DNA of 64,000 nt, from NCBI GenBank assembly GCA_902782305.1, contig CACZMV010000002.1:56174-120173 (forward strand), in the 5' to 3' direction. Below the pieces are notes generated by a model. The model saw only the letters and a program-made list of their open reading frames with translations, was not told the origin of the DNA and ran no database searches. This stretch comes from an uncultured Prevotellaceae bacterium (GTDB lineage Bacteria; Bacteroidota; Bacteroidia; Bacteroidales; Bacteroidaceae). Position numbers and translations under genes: made by a program. Positions 24,791 to 34,900 of this stretch are shown here, piece by piece (positions within the stretch are counted from its first letter, which is position 1; each line of letters begins with the position of its first letter).

Positions 24791-25810
24791 TTACTGCTCC
24801 AAGTTATACTTCAATAGTAACTCTTTGAAAGCTTGTGCTTCAGGAGACTCTTTCATGTCTTTTTCAGCTCCAAGCATCCGTGCCGTCGCATGATCTCTCA
24901 GCTCAAAGAACCTTTGTGCCTGAGGCGTCCAATACAAGTACTCGTATGCGTGGGGAACTCCGGGCTCTACATAGAGCTCTGTGAAAATACCAGCCTCCAT
25001 AAGCTTCTGAGCATAGCTCATGTCTTCGTCGCAGAAAAGATCGAGGCTGCCGACAATCATGAAGGTCTCGGGCAGTCCTTTCAGCTGCTCGATGGTTGCC
25101 ACTGCCGGTGAGAAATATATCATTTCCTCGTCGGTAAGCTCCTTGTCCTGGCCTTCAAGGAGTTTTCCCCATCCAAAGACGTTGTTCTCCTTTGTCCAGA
25201 CACAATGCCCGGCATATTCATTCTTATAAATATCCTTTTCACCGCCGGTACGGTAGTCAAGCATGGGATAGATGAGTACCTGGCCCTTCAGAGGAACCAT
25301 TCCTTTGTCCTTGTTATAAAGAGCCAGACGCGCGGTCAGTCCACCACCGGCGCTCTCTCCCTCAATGACAAAATTATCGGGATCCACATTTAGTTCAGCC
25401 GCATGCTCGTATGCATAAAGAAGTCCTGCATATACTTGCTGAAGCTCCATGGGATATTTGTAAGCGGGATCCAGCGAGAGTGTATAGTCAGGAGCTATCA
25501 CCGTGGCACCGCACCCGTCTGCTACGCCCTGTATCTTTTCCTGATCCATGCTGACATTGCCAAAATGATAGCCGCCGCCGTGAATGAAATAGACAAGCGG
25601 CTTCGTCTCACCCTCTTTGTAATTTGCTGGGCGGAAGACATACATGTTTATCTTCTCATTCCCTACAGCAATGGTCAGTTTCTTAGCGTTCTGGGGCTCT
25701 TTTCCCTCTACGGCCAAATCGACATTTGAGGTCCCCACAGGTACCGTGATGCCATCAATCAGTTCATATCCTTTTGCAAGGAGATTTGTGCTTTTTGTTT
25801 TCATAATCAT
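24791..25810 (-). CDS. Alpha/beta hydrolase (HSL-like esterase)
   Basis: A 339-aa protein with the oxyanion-hole motif HGGG (VYFIHGGGYHFGN, near residue 95) and nucleophile elbow GESAGGG near residue 167. The late GSLDLFCDEDM and GVPHAYEY fit the Asp and His of the triad, as in the hormone-sensitive-lipase/acetyl-esterase family. It has no signal peptide and is probably cytoplasmic. It sits 3 bp from the amidohydrolase gene, suggesting joint processing of one small ester or amide substrate. The substrate cannot be told from sequence. Confidence 0.8.
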   Translation of the reverse strand: MIMKTKSTNLLAKGYELIDGITVPVGTSNVDLAVEGKEPQNAKKLTIAVGNEKINMYVFRPANYKEGETKPLVYFIHGGGYHFGNVSMDQEKIQGVADGCGATVIAPDYTLSLDPAYKYPMELQQVYAGLLYAYEHAAELNVDPDNFVIEGESAGGGLTARLALYNKDKGMVPLKGQVLIYPMLDYRTGGEKDIYKNEYAGHCVWTKENNVFGWGKLLEGQDKELTDEEMIYFSPAVATIEQLKGLPETFMIVGSLDLFCDEDMSYAQKLMEAGIFTELYVEPGVPHAYEYLYWTPQAQRFFELRDHATARMLGAEKDMKESPEAQAFKELLLKYNLEQ

Positions 25811-25813
25811 TAC

Positions 25814-27475
25814 TTAATTCATTTTCTTTCCACAGATATACACTTCGCTCGGCATGTTGTGGCTGAAGCCTTCATGCTCTGCCGTGAGCAGGTCGTTGTC
25901 AAATACCAGGAAGTCTGCGTCCTTGCCGACCTCGATAGAACCCTTGGAGGCTTCGATGCCGAGCTGCTTGGCGCCGTTGATGGTGTATCCTAACATCATA
26001 TCCTCAATGCTCATCTTCTCTTTGGGAGAAGGATATTCTGCATCAACTCTGACCCTTTCAGGGGCGCTCGACTTTTCGTTGATATATCGCGTCATGCCGA
26101 TTTCCATACCAAGATAAGGGCTCCAGGTCAGGAAATCACCATAGATGATGTTATCGCTTGAGAAAGTCACATTGGCGCCGGTGTTCCACATCGTCTTGCT
26201 GCGGTACATCTTGTTCGCACGCTCCTCGCCCAGCAGACTGCGCCATATCTCGGATGGATTGCCGCCCGTACATCCGGCATGCCACCAAGGCGTGTAGTTG
26301 GCTGTAACGCCCAGCTTGGCAAAGCGGTCCATATCAGCGTCATCCTGGATTTCCAGATGCGCACAGGTCACCTTCACGCGGAAATCGTCGCCCAGTTCCT
26401 TCTTGGCCAGCTCCACGCCGTCGAGTACCGTGCGGGATGAGCGCTCGCCTACGGTATGTGCATGGAAGTCCAGTCCTTCCTCGTTGAGCAGCTTCATCAC
26501 CTCTGCCATCTCCTCCTTACTGTAGGTCGTACCACCTCTCTTGTTGGTATCTACGTATGGCGTCACTTGTGCAGCCGTCTCGATTCTCAAGGTACCGTCC
26601 ATGAATACCTTAAAGGTATGGACATTCAGGTGCTCGCTGTCGAACTTCTGGCGGAAACGCTTCACGTCCTCCACCACTTCCTTCGTCTTCTGGGGATTGG
26701 TGAGCGCGATACTTCCGTCGATATAAACCGGCAACTTGCCCTGCTTGTCCAGCTCATACAGACGCTCATAGATGCGCTCGTGAAGTGCCTCGCCCTCAGG
26801 AAAACCTGCGTCGAAGACAACGGTCACGCCAGCCTTTACCGAATAGTCTATCCAGCGCAAAAGCTCTGCATCGATCTGCTCATCTGTTACTTCCAAATCA
26901 TCGAAGAGCATGTGCCAACCCGACGACTCGAATGCGTTTCCAGTCACATGGCCGTCTTTACGTACATAATAACTGAGTTCGGGCACACGGTCGGGTGTCT
27001 CGTCGGTAATGCCGTGCCTGTCAAGTACCTTGGAGTTCACCCAGACGCTATGGCCTTCGCCCTCTAGAATCAGGAGCTCGGCATCGGGGCAGATGGCATC
27101 GAGGTCTTCCTTGACGATGTCATCCCCATTCAGGTATTTACGCTCTAGGATAAACCTGTGACGCTTCAAACCCGGATTGTTCTTGATGCTTGCCGCCATA
27201 AAGTCCAGGGCCTCCTTTTTGCTGGAGCAGAAGATGTATTCCCCCGGATCCATATAGGCGAATCCGATGCTGGTGGTCACATGCACATGGCTGTCAATGA
27301 TGCCTGGCATGATGAACTTGCCACCAAGGTCGATGACCTCTCCCTCGTATGCTGAGAGTCCGGCCTCATCGCCTACATAGATAAACTTGCCGTCCTTCAC
27401 TACCAGGGCGGTCGCCTGAAGATTGTCCTTGTTAGCAGTGAAAATCTTCGCGTTCTTAAAAATCTGATTGTTCAT
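25814..27475 (-). CDS. Amidohydrolase family 3 (YtcJ-like) metal-dependent hydrolase
   Basis: A 553-aa protein with the N-terminal beta-sandwich and first metal motif GIIDSHVHV near residue 60. FHAHTVGERS lies in the barrel, a metal-ligand-type CAHLEIQD near residue 375, and SDNIIYGDFLTW with the catalytic-type Asp near residue 450. It is closed by SIEVGKDADFLVFDND. YtcJ-like enzymes hydrolyse C-N bonds in amides or cyclic imides. It is preceded by a 9-bp gap from a lipoprotein gene and followed by an esterase and an antiporter. These three look metabolically unrelated to the upstream surface genes and may have joined the series by insertion or transfer (inference). Confidence 0.85.
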   Translation of the reverse strand: MNNQIFKNAKIFTANKDNLQATALVVKDGKFIYVGDEAGLSAYEGEVIDLGGKFIMPGIIDSHVHVTTSIGFAYMDPGEYIFCSSKKEALDFMAASIKNNPGLKRHRFILERKYLNGDDIVKEDLDAICPDAELLILEGEGHSVWVNSKVLDRHGITDETPDRVPELSYYVRKDGHVTGNAFESSGWHMLFDDLEVTDEQIDAELLRWIDYSVKAGVTVVFDAGFPEGEALHERIYERLYELDKQGKLPVYIDGSIALTNPQKTKEVVEDVKRFRQKFDSEHLNVHTFKVFMDGTLRIETAAQVTPYVDTNKRGGTTYSKEEMAEVMKLLNEEGLDFHAHTVGERSSRTVLDGVELAKKELGDDFRVKVTCAHLEIQDDADMDRFAKLGVTANYTPWWHAGCTGGNPSEIWRSLLGEERANKMYRSKTMWNTGANVTFSSDNIIYGDFLTWSPYLGMEIGMTRYINEKSSAPERVRVDAEYPSPKEKMSIEDMMLGYTINGAKQLGIEASKGSIEVGKDADFLVFDNDLLTAEHEGFSHNMPSEVYICGKKMN

Positions 27476-27484
27476 AATTTGTTT

Positions 27485-28213
27485 TTAGTTATTCTGCAAA
27501 GATTCTACATAATCGGGGTCGAAGTGACTATGGTATTCGATGCACAACTTTTTATAGTATTCGCGCGTAGCTTCGCTGGTGGTGTCTGCGCGGATGATTT
27601 CATAGTAGAAATGGGAGAGGCCTGGCTCTACCCCACTCTCTGTATGGATGACGTTGTAGAGCGAGTCGCCCAGCACCGGTCGGCAGATGTCCTCGGGATT
27701 GGCTGCATAGTAATTACGGTAGCTCTTGACCTGTATCTCGGTATAGAGGTACTGGAACTTCAGATTGAAGAGGTCGCCCCAATAGCCGCGGTCGCTGGTC
27801 TGGTGCTTGTAACGACCGAAGATGCCGCGCTCAGTGGCCGTCGCTGTCACGTCGTCGATGACTTTGCGTATCGAATCGTACTCGCAGAGAACGGTGGTGC
27901 GTGCCAAATCCTTCAGTTCGAAGGGGCTGGAATTATCGGTAATGCACTTGCGCTCGGTACTCTCACGTGTCTTGTAGTTAAGGGGCGTGGTCTTTCCCTT
28001 GTGGCGTGCAGCCACCTCTTCGGCAAGCGTCTGTGTAGGCGGACCATAGACTTGCGCCCAACTTAAGGCCTGATCCAGTTCATGCTGGAATTCCGTTACT
28101 GTTGATTCACCGCTGGGATTGTCGGCGCGATCACAAGAGGTAAACGAGATGCCGCAAACGAGGATGGCGGCCAGCATCCATATTTGGATGGTCTTCATTG
28201 CTTTCATCTTCAT
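27485..28213 (-). CDS. Lipoprotein of unknown function
   Basis: A 242-aa protein. The lipoprotein signal ends ILVCGISFTSCDRADN, with a lipid-modified Cys. The body is mostly helical and polar with no family I recognise. The ATG at 28213 is chosen; an upstream GTG at 28216 overlaps the previous stop (TAGTGATG), showing translational coupling to the gene before it. It probably acts together with the adjacent Big2/beta-helix lipoprotein. Confidence 0.7.
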   Translation of the reverse strand: MKMKAMKTIQIWMLAAILVCGISFTSCDRADNPSGESTVTEFQHELDQALSWAQVYGPPTQTLAEEVAARHKGKTTPLNYKTRESTERKCITDNSSPFELKDLARTTVLCEYDSIRKVIDDVTATATERGIFGRYKHQTSDRGYWGDLFNLKFQYLYTEIQVKSYRNYYAANPEDICRPVLGDSLYNVIHTESGVEPGLSHFYYEIIRADTTSEATREYYKKLCIEYHSHFDPDYVESLQNN

Positions 28214-28215
28214 CA

Positions 28216-29919
28216 CTATTGAGCTTTTTCAGGTTCCGGTCCGTCGAGCGATGGAAGCGTAGGAATATCCTCCTGGACTCTGCGTGGAGCTGATGCAGCA
28301 GCATCGGCTGAATAGATCTTGGTGACGTCGCCTCTAGCATTGGTTACATTTACCGAAACAGTAATCTTACCTACCTTACCCGTAAAGATGCCGGGGAAAG
28401 CGCTGTATTCGCCGGGACCTACGTCATAAAGGCCATCACCACCCATCGTAGTTTCAATTTCACCACCACTGAGGGTAATGTTGCCGCACGTAGGATAGTT
28501 CACGGCATCCCAATCGTGTCTGATGCCAGTACCGATGCCGGCACCATAGACACCACTGCACCATGCCTTTACCTTTCCACCGGTAATGGTGATATTGCCA
28601 CAGGTGTTGTCAATGTCGCTATACTGATAGCCTGTGCCTATGCCCGCAGCATTGGAGCCGCCACGTGCTTCCACGGTACCGCCATTAATGGTGATGTTGC
28701 CACAAACAGAGGCTTTATTATGCGAGGTACCACCTCCGATGCCAGCAGCATTCGCCCCGCCATTGGCATAAACCTTACCGCCATGGATGGTGATGTCGCC
28801 ACAGGTTGTTGGTTTATTATATGACAAGCCACAGCCTATACCAGCACCCATATATCCACCATTGGCATGTATCTCGCCGCCAAGGATGGTGATGTTGCCA
28901 CAAGTACCACCGTCGCCAGCACCGATGGCAACGCTGTGACTACCGGCGTTCAGCTGATAGTAACCCTCCTCAATGACGATATCGCCACAAGTGCCCAGTC
29001 TATCGGTACCAATAACTGCTGCCTGCTGACTATTGACAGCATCAACGGTAAATGAGCCCTTACCTCTCAAGGTCAGTGTGGTACCAGCAGGACCGGCCTT
29101 CAAATCGGCCTTCCAGTGGTTGTCGCCCTGCCAAGCAGTGTTGTTCGAATTCTCAGCCAATATGATCGTGGCATCGCCTTGACAAGCAATGGGATTATAA
29201 CCGCCAGGGTTCTGATAGCAATGGACGTCAGAGAACACAACGGTAGCGCCTGCAGCAATGGTTAGGGGATAGTACATAGCGCCCGTCAGCACATCGCCAT
29301 CCTGGGCCGTGTAGGCAGCTCCGATAGCTTCAAGGTTGGTCTTTGCCTTGGTGGTTATCAAGCAGGAGACCGACTGCTCACCGCCAACGGTGACGGTAAT
29401 CGTAGCCTGTCCCTCAGCAACGGCCGTTACCTTACCATTCTGGTCAACGGTAGCAATGCTATTGTTGCTGGAGGTCCATACAGCGCTCAGTCCTGTGGTG
29501 CCAGCGTCGTAAATATCGAGTGTCTCATAGTCGCCAACACCAATCAGCGTACTGGTGATCTGTGGGTTGAACGAAACGACCTTCACTTCGTAAGAAGCAC
29601 TGCCAGCCAGATAATACTCATTGGCAGGTGCACTTGCCGTGATAAGAGTTGTACCTACGGACATGGCGGTAACCTTACCCGTAGCAGGGTCGACGGTGGC
29701 CACACTAGGATTACTTGACGAGTACTCCAAGCCATCGGTATTAATCGTTTCGCCAACACGTGTCATCTGGTCGCCAAGACGCAGAACTACCGTGGTCTGG
29801 TTAATCTTTACATAGCTACCTACAGGGTTGTCGAGACTAGCCATAAACTCTTTACAACTGGTCGTGAACAGGGCTGCGAGCAACAGGGCTCCCCCCACTA
29901 AGAGATTGATTTTTTTCAT
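28216..29919 (-). CDS. Lipoprotein with Ig-like (Big2) domains and Cthe_2159-like beta-helix repeats
   Basis: A 567-aa lipoprotein (ALFTTSCKEF). Two bacterial Ig-like group 2 units follow, each with SSNPSVATVDPATGKVTA or SSNNSIATVDQNGKVTAVAEG. After about residue 200 come at least six repeats of the form CGNITITGGKVxAxGGxxAAGIGTG, about 35-40 residues each, typical of carbohydrate-binding beta-helix proteins of the Cthe_2159 type. Each repeat carries a Cys, which is unusual and could form a ladder. The ATG at 29919 is preferred to an in-frame TTG at 29934. It is tightly linked to the membrane-protein gene upstream (8-23 bp). Confidence 0.8.
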   Translation of the reverse strand: MKKINLLVGGALLLAALFTTSCKEFMASLDNPVGSYVKINQTTVVLRLGDQMTRVGETINTDGLEYSSSNPSVATVDPATGKVTAMSVGTTLITASAPANEYYLAGSASYEVKVVSFNPQITSTLIGVGDYETLDIYDAGTTGLSAVWTSSNNSIATVDQNGKVTAVAEGQATITVTVGGEQSVSCLITTKAKTNLEAIGAAYTAQDGDVLTGAMYYPLTIAAGATVVFSDVHCYQNPGGYNPIACQGDATIILAENSNNTAWQGDNHWKADLKAGPAGTTLTLRGKGSFTVDAVNSQQAAVIGTDRLGTCGDIVIEEGYYQLNAGSHSVAIGAGDGGTCGNITILGGEIHANGGYMGAGIGCGLSYNKPTTCGDITIHGGKVYANGGANAAGIGGGTSHNKASVCGNITINGGTVEARGGSNAAGIGTGYQYSDIDNTCGNITITGGKVKAWCSGVYGAGIGTGIRHDWDAVNYPTCGNITLSGGEIETTMGGDGLYDVGPGEYSAFPGIFTGKVGKITVSVNVTNARGDVTKIYSADAAASAPRRVQEDIPTLPSLDGPEPEKAQ

Positions 29920-29942
29920 TTTTGTTTTTATCAATTTAGTTA

Positions 29943-30509
29943 TTATTTACTTGTTCTCTTGGATTCCGTTACGAAACAGGCCACGATGCCATAAGTGATG
30001 GTGGGGCGAATCCATATTTCGGTCAGCATGAAATCGGTATATTGGTCTTGGGGTTCAAGATAGATGTCGAGGTTGTAGAGTGAGGCAATGATCACGTCGA
30101 TGATGAAGATGGTCCACAGGTTGAACTTCGAATAGGTTTTCCACTCCTTACGGGCATAGAAGTAAGTGAGCGTAATGAGGAGATACACTGAGAAGAAGAG
30201 GCACGCCAAGTGGATAGAGTAATAAGCCAATGGGGGCAGGAATAGGATGTCGCGCAACAGTATCGTTATACCCACACACACCGACGTCCAGTAGTTGAAC
30301 TGCTCGGAGGTGATGCGTATGTTGAAGAAGTACATCCACATCATCACCAGACAGGCGATGTAGAATAGGTTAAGCACCAGTTCGGGCCACGTTTCTTTCA
30401 GACCGAAATGAAATACGCCATAAATCATGATGCCCACAGAGAGTGCAGCGGCAACGGCAGTAATGCAGATGTCGAATACTTTGGCTTTCTTCTTAAATCT
30501 TGTCTCCAT
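29943..30509 (-). CDS. Small integral membrane protein, unknown
   Basis: A 188-aa protein with about five or six transmembrane helices and a basic N-terminus (METRFKKKAKVFD). No family is recognised. It lies between the fimbrillin-like lipoprotein and the Big2 lipoprotein with gaps of 14 and 23 bp, so it is probably co-expressed with the surface proteins. Confidence 0.65.
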   Translation of the reverse strand: METRFKKKAKVFDICITAVAAALSVGIMIYGVFHFGLKETWPELVLNLFYIACLVMMWMYFFNIRITSEQFNYWTSVCVGITILLRDILFLPPLAYYSIHLACLFFSVYLLITLTYFYARKEWKTYSKFNLWTIFIIDVIIASLYNLDIYLEPQDQYTDFMLTEIWIRPTITYGIVACFVTESKRTSK

Positions 30510-30523
30510 ATATTTTAATTATT

Positions 30524-31837
30524 TTATTGCGCAGGTAATGTGTGGAAAGGACGGACGGTAAGAGCGTTTACTTTATATTCGCTAAAAACATTTATAATTG
30601 CAGAACTGAATTGAAGGCTATATGCCATACTACTCGGAGTAGCCTCACTCTGACTCCAATAATAGCCAAAGGTGGAAACTAATTCCTTACCCAAACGTAC
30701 TGGTTCTTCTCCAACTTCTACATCATTATCGATATATCCTGCTGCAGGGAGGAAGAGCGAATTACTTCCAATGGTAAATGTACGACCGTTCACACCATAA
30801 GGAGCAGGATAGATCCATGAACTGGAGAAACCGGCCAGGGTCACAAGCTCTGCCTGTGTGGGAACACGCCAGCTGCCTGTAAGTGACGGTGGGTTTTCGA
30901 AGATATTGTATGTGCCATAAGCTTCAGGGCATAGCGCACCCGCATTCATCAGGGCGACAGCAGTCGTGCTATTAAGGACTATGGCAGGGAGCCCGTCAAG
31001 CACGCCGATAGTACCAACGGTAGTGCTATTAAGTGCAGGCAACTTGTTCAGTTTCACACTGGCCGTATAGTTTTTGCCATTCGTAAGATTGGCATTTTTC
31101 GTCGCAGTGTACCAATTGCCAGCGTTGTCCTGGATGGTGAAGGAATAAGCCTGTTTGCCAGAAGTATTACTCAGGGCTACATAGACATCAGAGTTTGCAG
31201 TGCCGAGGGTGCCGGTAACCGCTCCCATCGTCGGAGTGCCATTCGTGGCGATGCTCTGCACCAAACCGACAGCAGCAATGCCGAAGGTCTTCACAGTAAC
31301 AGGATTGGTGCCGTCAGTAAACGAGAACTTGGTGATGGACTGCTTGGCGGTGAGCGTGACACTGGTGGAAGTAAATGTCAGCGGACTGAGAGTGCTTACC
31401 GTGAGCGTACCTTCCGCATAGTCCTGATTGGCAGCAATTCCAGCTAATGTACCTACCTGATTGTCGTAGTTGGCCGTTGCACTGTGATAGCGGAAGGTAA
31501 GTACTTCGTTTACGTTAAACGTTCCAGAAATCGTTCCCGTTAGCGTGGTGTTCGCTCCTGCAGTCTTGGCTCTAAGGGTGCCTACGAGGCTACCATCAGC
31601 TTTTACCACCTTTACCTCATCATTCTCGGCAAAGGTTGCAGTAATAACATTACCACTTTCACTCAGTGCACGGGTGTCTGCGTCGCCCATAAAAGCTGTG
31701 AGGGTGACATTGTAGAAACGAGGAGCATCTGCGCTCTCATCGATATTGCTTGAACATGCGGTGAATGCCAGCAGGACCAGCATTCCGCTAAAAATCTTTA
31801 TTGTTTTCACGTTCTTTGATATTTCTTTATTATTCAT
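30524..31837 (-). CDS. Fimbrillin-like lipoprotein
   Basis: A 437-aa protein starting MNNKEISKNVKTIKIFSGMLVLLAFTACSSNIDE, with lipobox and acidic residues after Cys. The N-terminal half has the fimbrillin look (Tyr-Asn-Val...D.DTRAL.ESG, TFAENDEVKVVKADG, the GTISG.FN strand, and Thr-rich segments with KSITKF.FT). The C-terminal 130 residues (GSWRVPTQAEL, FLPAAGYID, YYWSQSEA) match the Fib_succ-type domain common in Bacteroidota surface proteins. It could be a pilus or adhesin subunit. An upstream in-frame ATG at 31897 is rejected because the first 20 residues are not signal-like and lie in a hairpin-rich gap. Confidence 0.75.
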   Translation of the reverse strand: MNNKEISKNVKTIKIFSGMLVLLAFTACSSNIDESADAPRFYNVTLTAFMGDADTRALSESGNVITATFAENDEVKVVKADGSLVGTLRAKTAGANTTLTGTISGTFNVNEVLTFRYHSATANYDNQVGTLAGIAANQDYAEGTLTVSTLSPLTFTSTSVTLTAKQSITKFSFTDGTNPVTVKTFGIAAVGLVQSIATNGTPTMGAVTGTLGTANSDVYVALSNTSGKQAYSFTIQDNAGNWYTATKNANLTNGKNYTASVKLNKLPALNSTTVGTIGVLDGLPAIVLNSTTAVALMNAGALCPEAYGTYNIFENPPSLTGSWRVPTQAELVTLAGFSSSWIYPAPYGVNGRTFTIGSNSLFLPAAGYIDNDVEVGEEPVRLGKELVSTFGYYWSQSEATPSSMAYSLQFSSAIINVFSEYKVNALTVRPFHTLPAQ

Positions 31838-31905
31838 CCTTCTCCCAGCCATCATTTTCTGTATTTGCTTGATACTGGTATCCCCCCAGTGTAGCACTAC
31901 TCTGC

Positions 31906-31938
31906 AGTAGGGAACTGCTTTTGCGCAGTTCCACTACT
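31906..31938 (-). promoter_or_regulatory. Stem-loop in the 145-bp gap before the fimbrillin-like gene
   Basis: AGTAG-GGAACTGC (31906-31918) pairs with GCAGTTCC-(A)-CTACT (31925-31938): 13 bp with one bulge and a 6-nt loop. It has no U-run on the minus strand, so it may be a processing or attenuation element rather than a simple terminator. This is the largest gap between genes from 23.4 to 60 kb. Confidence 0.5.
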
Positions 31939-31982
31939 TGGAGGGTGGGTTTAATATATTCTCTTTTGTTTCCCATATCGAC

Positions 31983-34900
31983 TTATCTCTTGAAAATCTT
32001 ACGACCGTTCTTGATGATGATGCCACGATAGCTGTCGTCTACCTTTTGTCCTTGCAGGTTATAGACATTATCCGTCTTACCTCTTACATCATCCGTCTTA
32101 TCTGTTACATCTTCTACGCCCGTAGGCTCATCCTTTGAACGGTCGTAGACTATGATTCCGATGCGGTCGTTAGTCAACGGCAGGTTCTCGAAGGTCGTGG
32201 CATCATAAGCCGTGAAGCAGTAGCTCATGGGCTGCATGGACACACCACCGGTAGCACCCACGCGATAGAAGTAACTACTGTTGGCTGACTCGCCGAATAT
32301 CAATGCTCCATACTCATTCAGCAGGTTATCAGACTCCGGCAATGCCATCTGCCATACATCATAGCGACCTGCGAAGGTGGAACACCAATAGTGCATCTCC
32401 TCAAATATATCCTCGGCTTCATCGTCAGAAACTTTAGTCAGCGCTTCCTCCAGTTTTTCGGCCATATCCGGGGTCACTAACGGCGTGGCACCTTCATGCT
32501 TGGCACGTACCAACAAGGGAGCAGCAAAAGGTATAGCCATGCCCTCTTCAGCCGGCTCATAGATGACCGTTACCGCAAAGCGATCGTCATCTGCCTCATC
32601 ATAGATATCGCTGAGGAACAGAATATCATAGTCGGCAAGCATCTCGGCCGTGACGACCTGATCGGGAGCGGGTTCAAGGACGATGGGTTGCCATCCTTGC
32701 TCAATCAGCTCAGAGAAGGCACCGCGGTGGGCTGCACGTCTTTGGGCAATAGCCTGCTGGGCTGCACCACCCTTCTTTCTCTGCTTACGTGCCCAGTCGG
32801 TTTGCTCATATTCTTCGAGGTTGCCCGTAGCCTTATCAGCGTATTGCAAGTAGTAGCGGAAGGGGCCTACTCCCGTTTTGCCGTCGCTGAGAACGAAGTC
32901 GTCCTTGTCGTTGTTCCAGACGTACATCAGTTCCTTCTTAGCCTTGTCGGCAGCTATGAAGCCGTAGTTAACCATGATACGTGCAATATCCTTCGTGCTT
33001 GCCATCGATGCAGCCACTCCATCTTTCGGTATCTTGATAGTCATGGACTTCGTGTGTCCATCCTTGACAAGCTTCATGGCGAAGTTGTATTCAGACTCAT
33101 TGGGTGCACGGAAAGCCAACGGCTCATTGGCTACCACCTGATAGGTCTCACCGCTGGTAATCTGCTTCATCAGAATGTTACCCGTGACGTCCTTCTCAAA
33201 GCGGTAGAATTCAACACCCCCTTGGAACATACTTGCATCTATCGTATAGTCGAAGGGCAGCACCCAAGGCTCGTAGGCATTGTTGGTGCCTCGACGTTTG
33301 TAGGTGATATCGTCTACCGACACTTCTGCCGGACAAATAAGTGTTTGACCGTCGGTGATGGTCAGCGATGAAAGATGTCCGCCAACGACACTGATGATAT
33401 TGGTGCCTACGGCCATTTTCGATTCAACCACGTCAAGGATACCCTTGGCATAGACAGGATAATCCGCCTTTACATTCTTGGCGCTGTCAGCCTGGGCAGC
33501 ATACAAAGTTAGGTCGGTGGGATCAACCCAAGTCCAGTAGTTCACAGCCGCTTCCTCCTTATTGCTGATAGGATATACTTTGCCCATGCTCTTATCCATC
33601 AGAATGAGGCTACCCGTAGCAGAGCAATGGTCAACGACGCCACTTCCCTCCATATGCACAGCTATGCCGGCAATGCTGTTTTGATATGTGTAACGTGCGT
33701 TATCGTCCAATCCAAACTTACGGATGGTTCCGTTGAAGTGGCAGTCACTTATCGTGCCGTAGTTGATGTAGGCTATACCGCCACATGCTTTCGTTGTGAC
33801 CACGTCAGCCTTCACTTGCAGATGCTTCACCGAAGCCCCATAATTGATATTTTTAAAGAGGCCCCAGCAGGCGGTCTTGCCGGTGTAGGTGATGGTATGT
33901 CCACCTCCGTCAAAGTTTCCATTGAGCGTGATGTTGCCATCCCATACACCCAGGTCAATGTCCTGATTCAGACGGATATCACCTATCTTATTATTAACAG
34001 CCAGCAAATCTTCCTTGCTATTGATCTCATATTGAGGCTTCAACACCTTGACAGTGAGGTCAAGACCCTTATATCCATCATAATTCGAAGAAGTCTTGAA
34101 GTAGAGAGTCATCACGCTGCCGCTACTGGTCAGTGTACCTATGTCGTAAGGCTTGCCCTTCTCGCGGCTATAGAAACGGACCTCATTGCTTTGGTCGCGC
34201 AGTCTCATATCGTTCGGCATATCATCCGAATAAGGGATGTCATAGACACAGAGATAATCGTCAACAAAAATAGACCAGCCTTCTGTTGTCGTCACAGTTC
34301 CCGTCAGTTGCAGTCTGCACCCATCGGGAGCAAGCAGTGTCACATAGCGATTGCCTGAATTATAAGGACCGTCCTTACCACCGTTGTCATAGACCTTGAT
34401 GGAAGTAAAATTCACAGGGATGTGCTGCCAGATTATCCCGTCGGGGTCTTGCGGCATATTGATAGAGTTGTCATACTGTGCGTAGAGCGTGAGCTCCTCG
34501 TTGTATAACATTGTCGCATCCTTTGGATAGGTTGTTCCACTGCCATCGACTTTGGTATTCCAACCTTTAAACGGGAAATGGACATCTTGAGGAGTATATT
34601 TGTCCAACTTGATCAGGCTGCCCTTCAAGACATTAATAACTTTTTTATTGCCCTTCACTAGATCCTGCAATATCAAATCTAATAAGGAGCGCGTATTGTC
34701 ATTGGTGTATTGATTGTTGAAACCATAGACGATTGGGGCGGATTCGTACAGAATCGGCTGGTTGCCGGTTCCGATGGTCTGTCGCCAGATGATGCTGTCG
34801 CGGTATGTGCTGTTAAGAAGATAGCATATCTCACCGCTGGCCAACCTGAAGTTGTCCACACCAGTCTCACAGTCTATCTGTGCGCCCTTGCCTTCACCGC

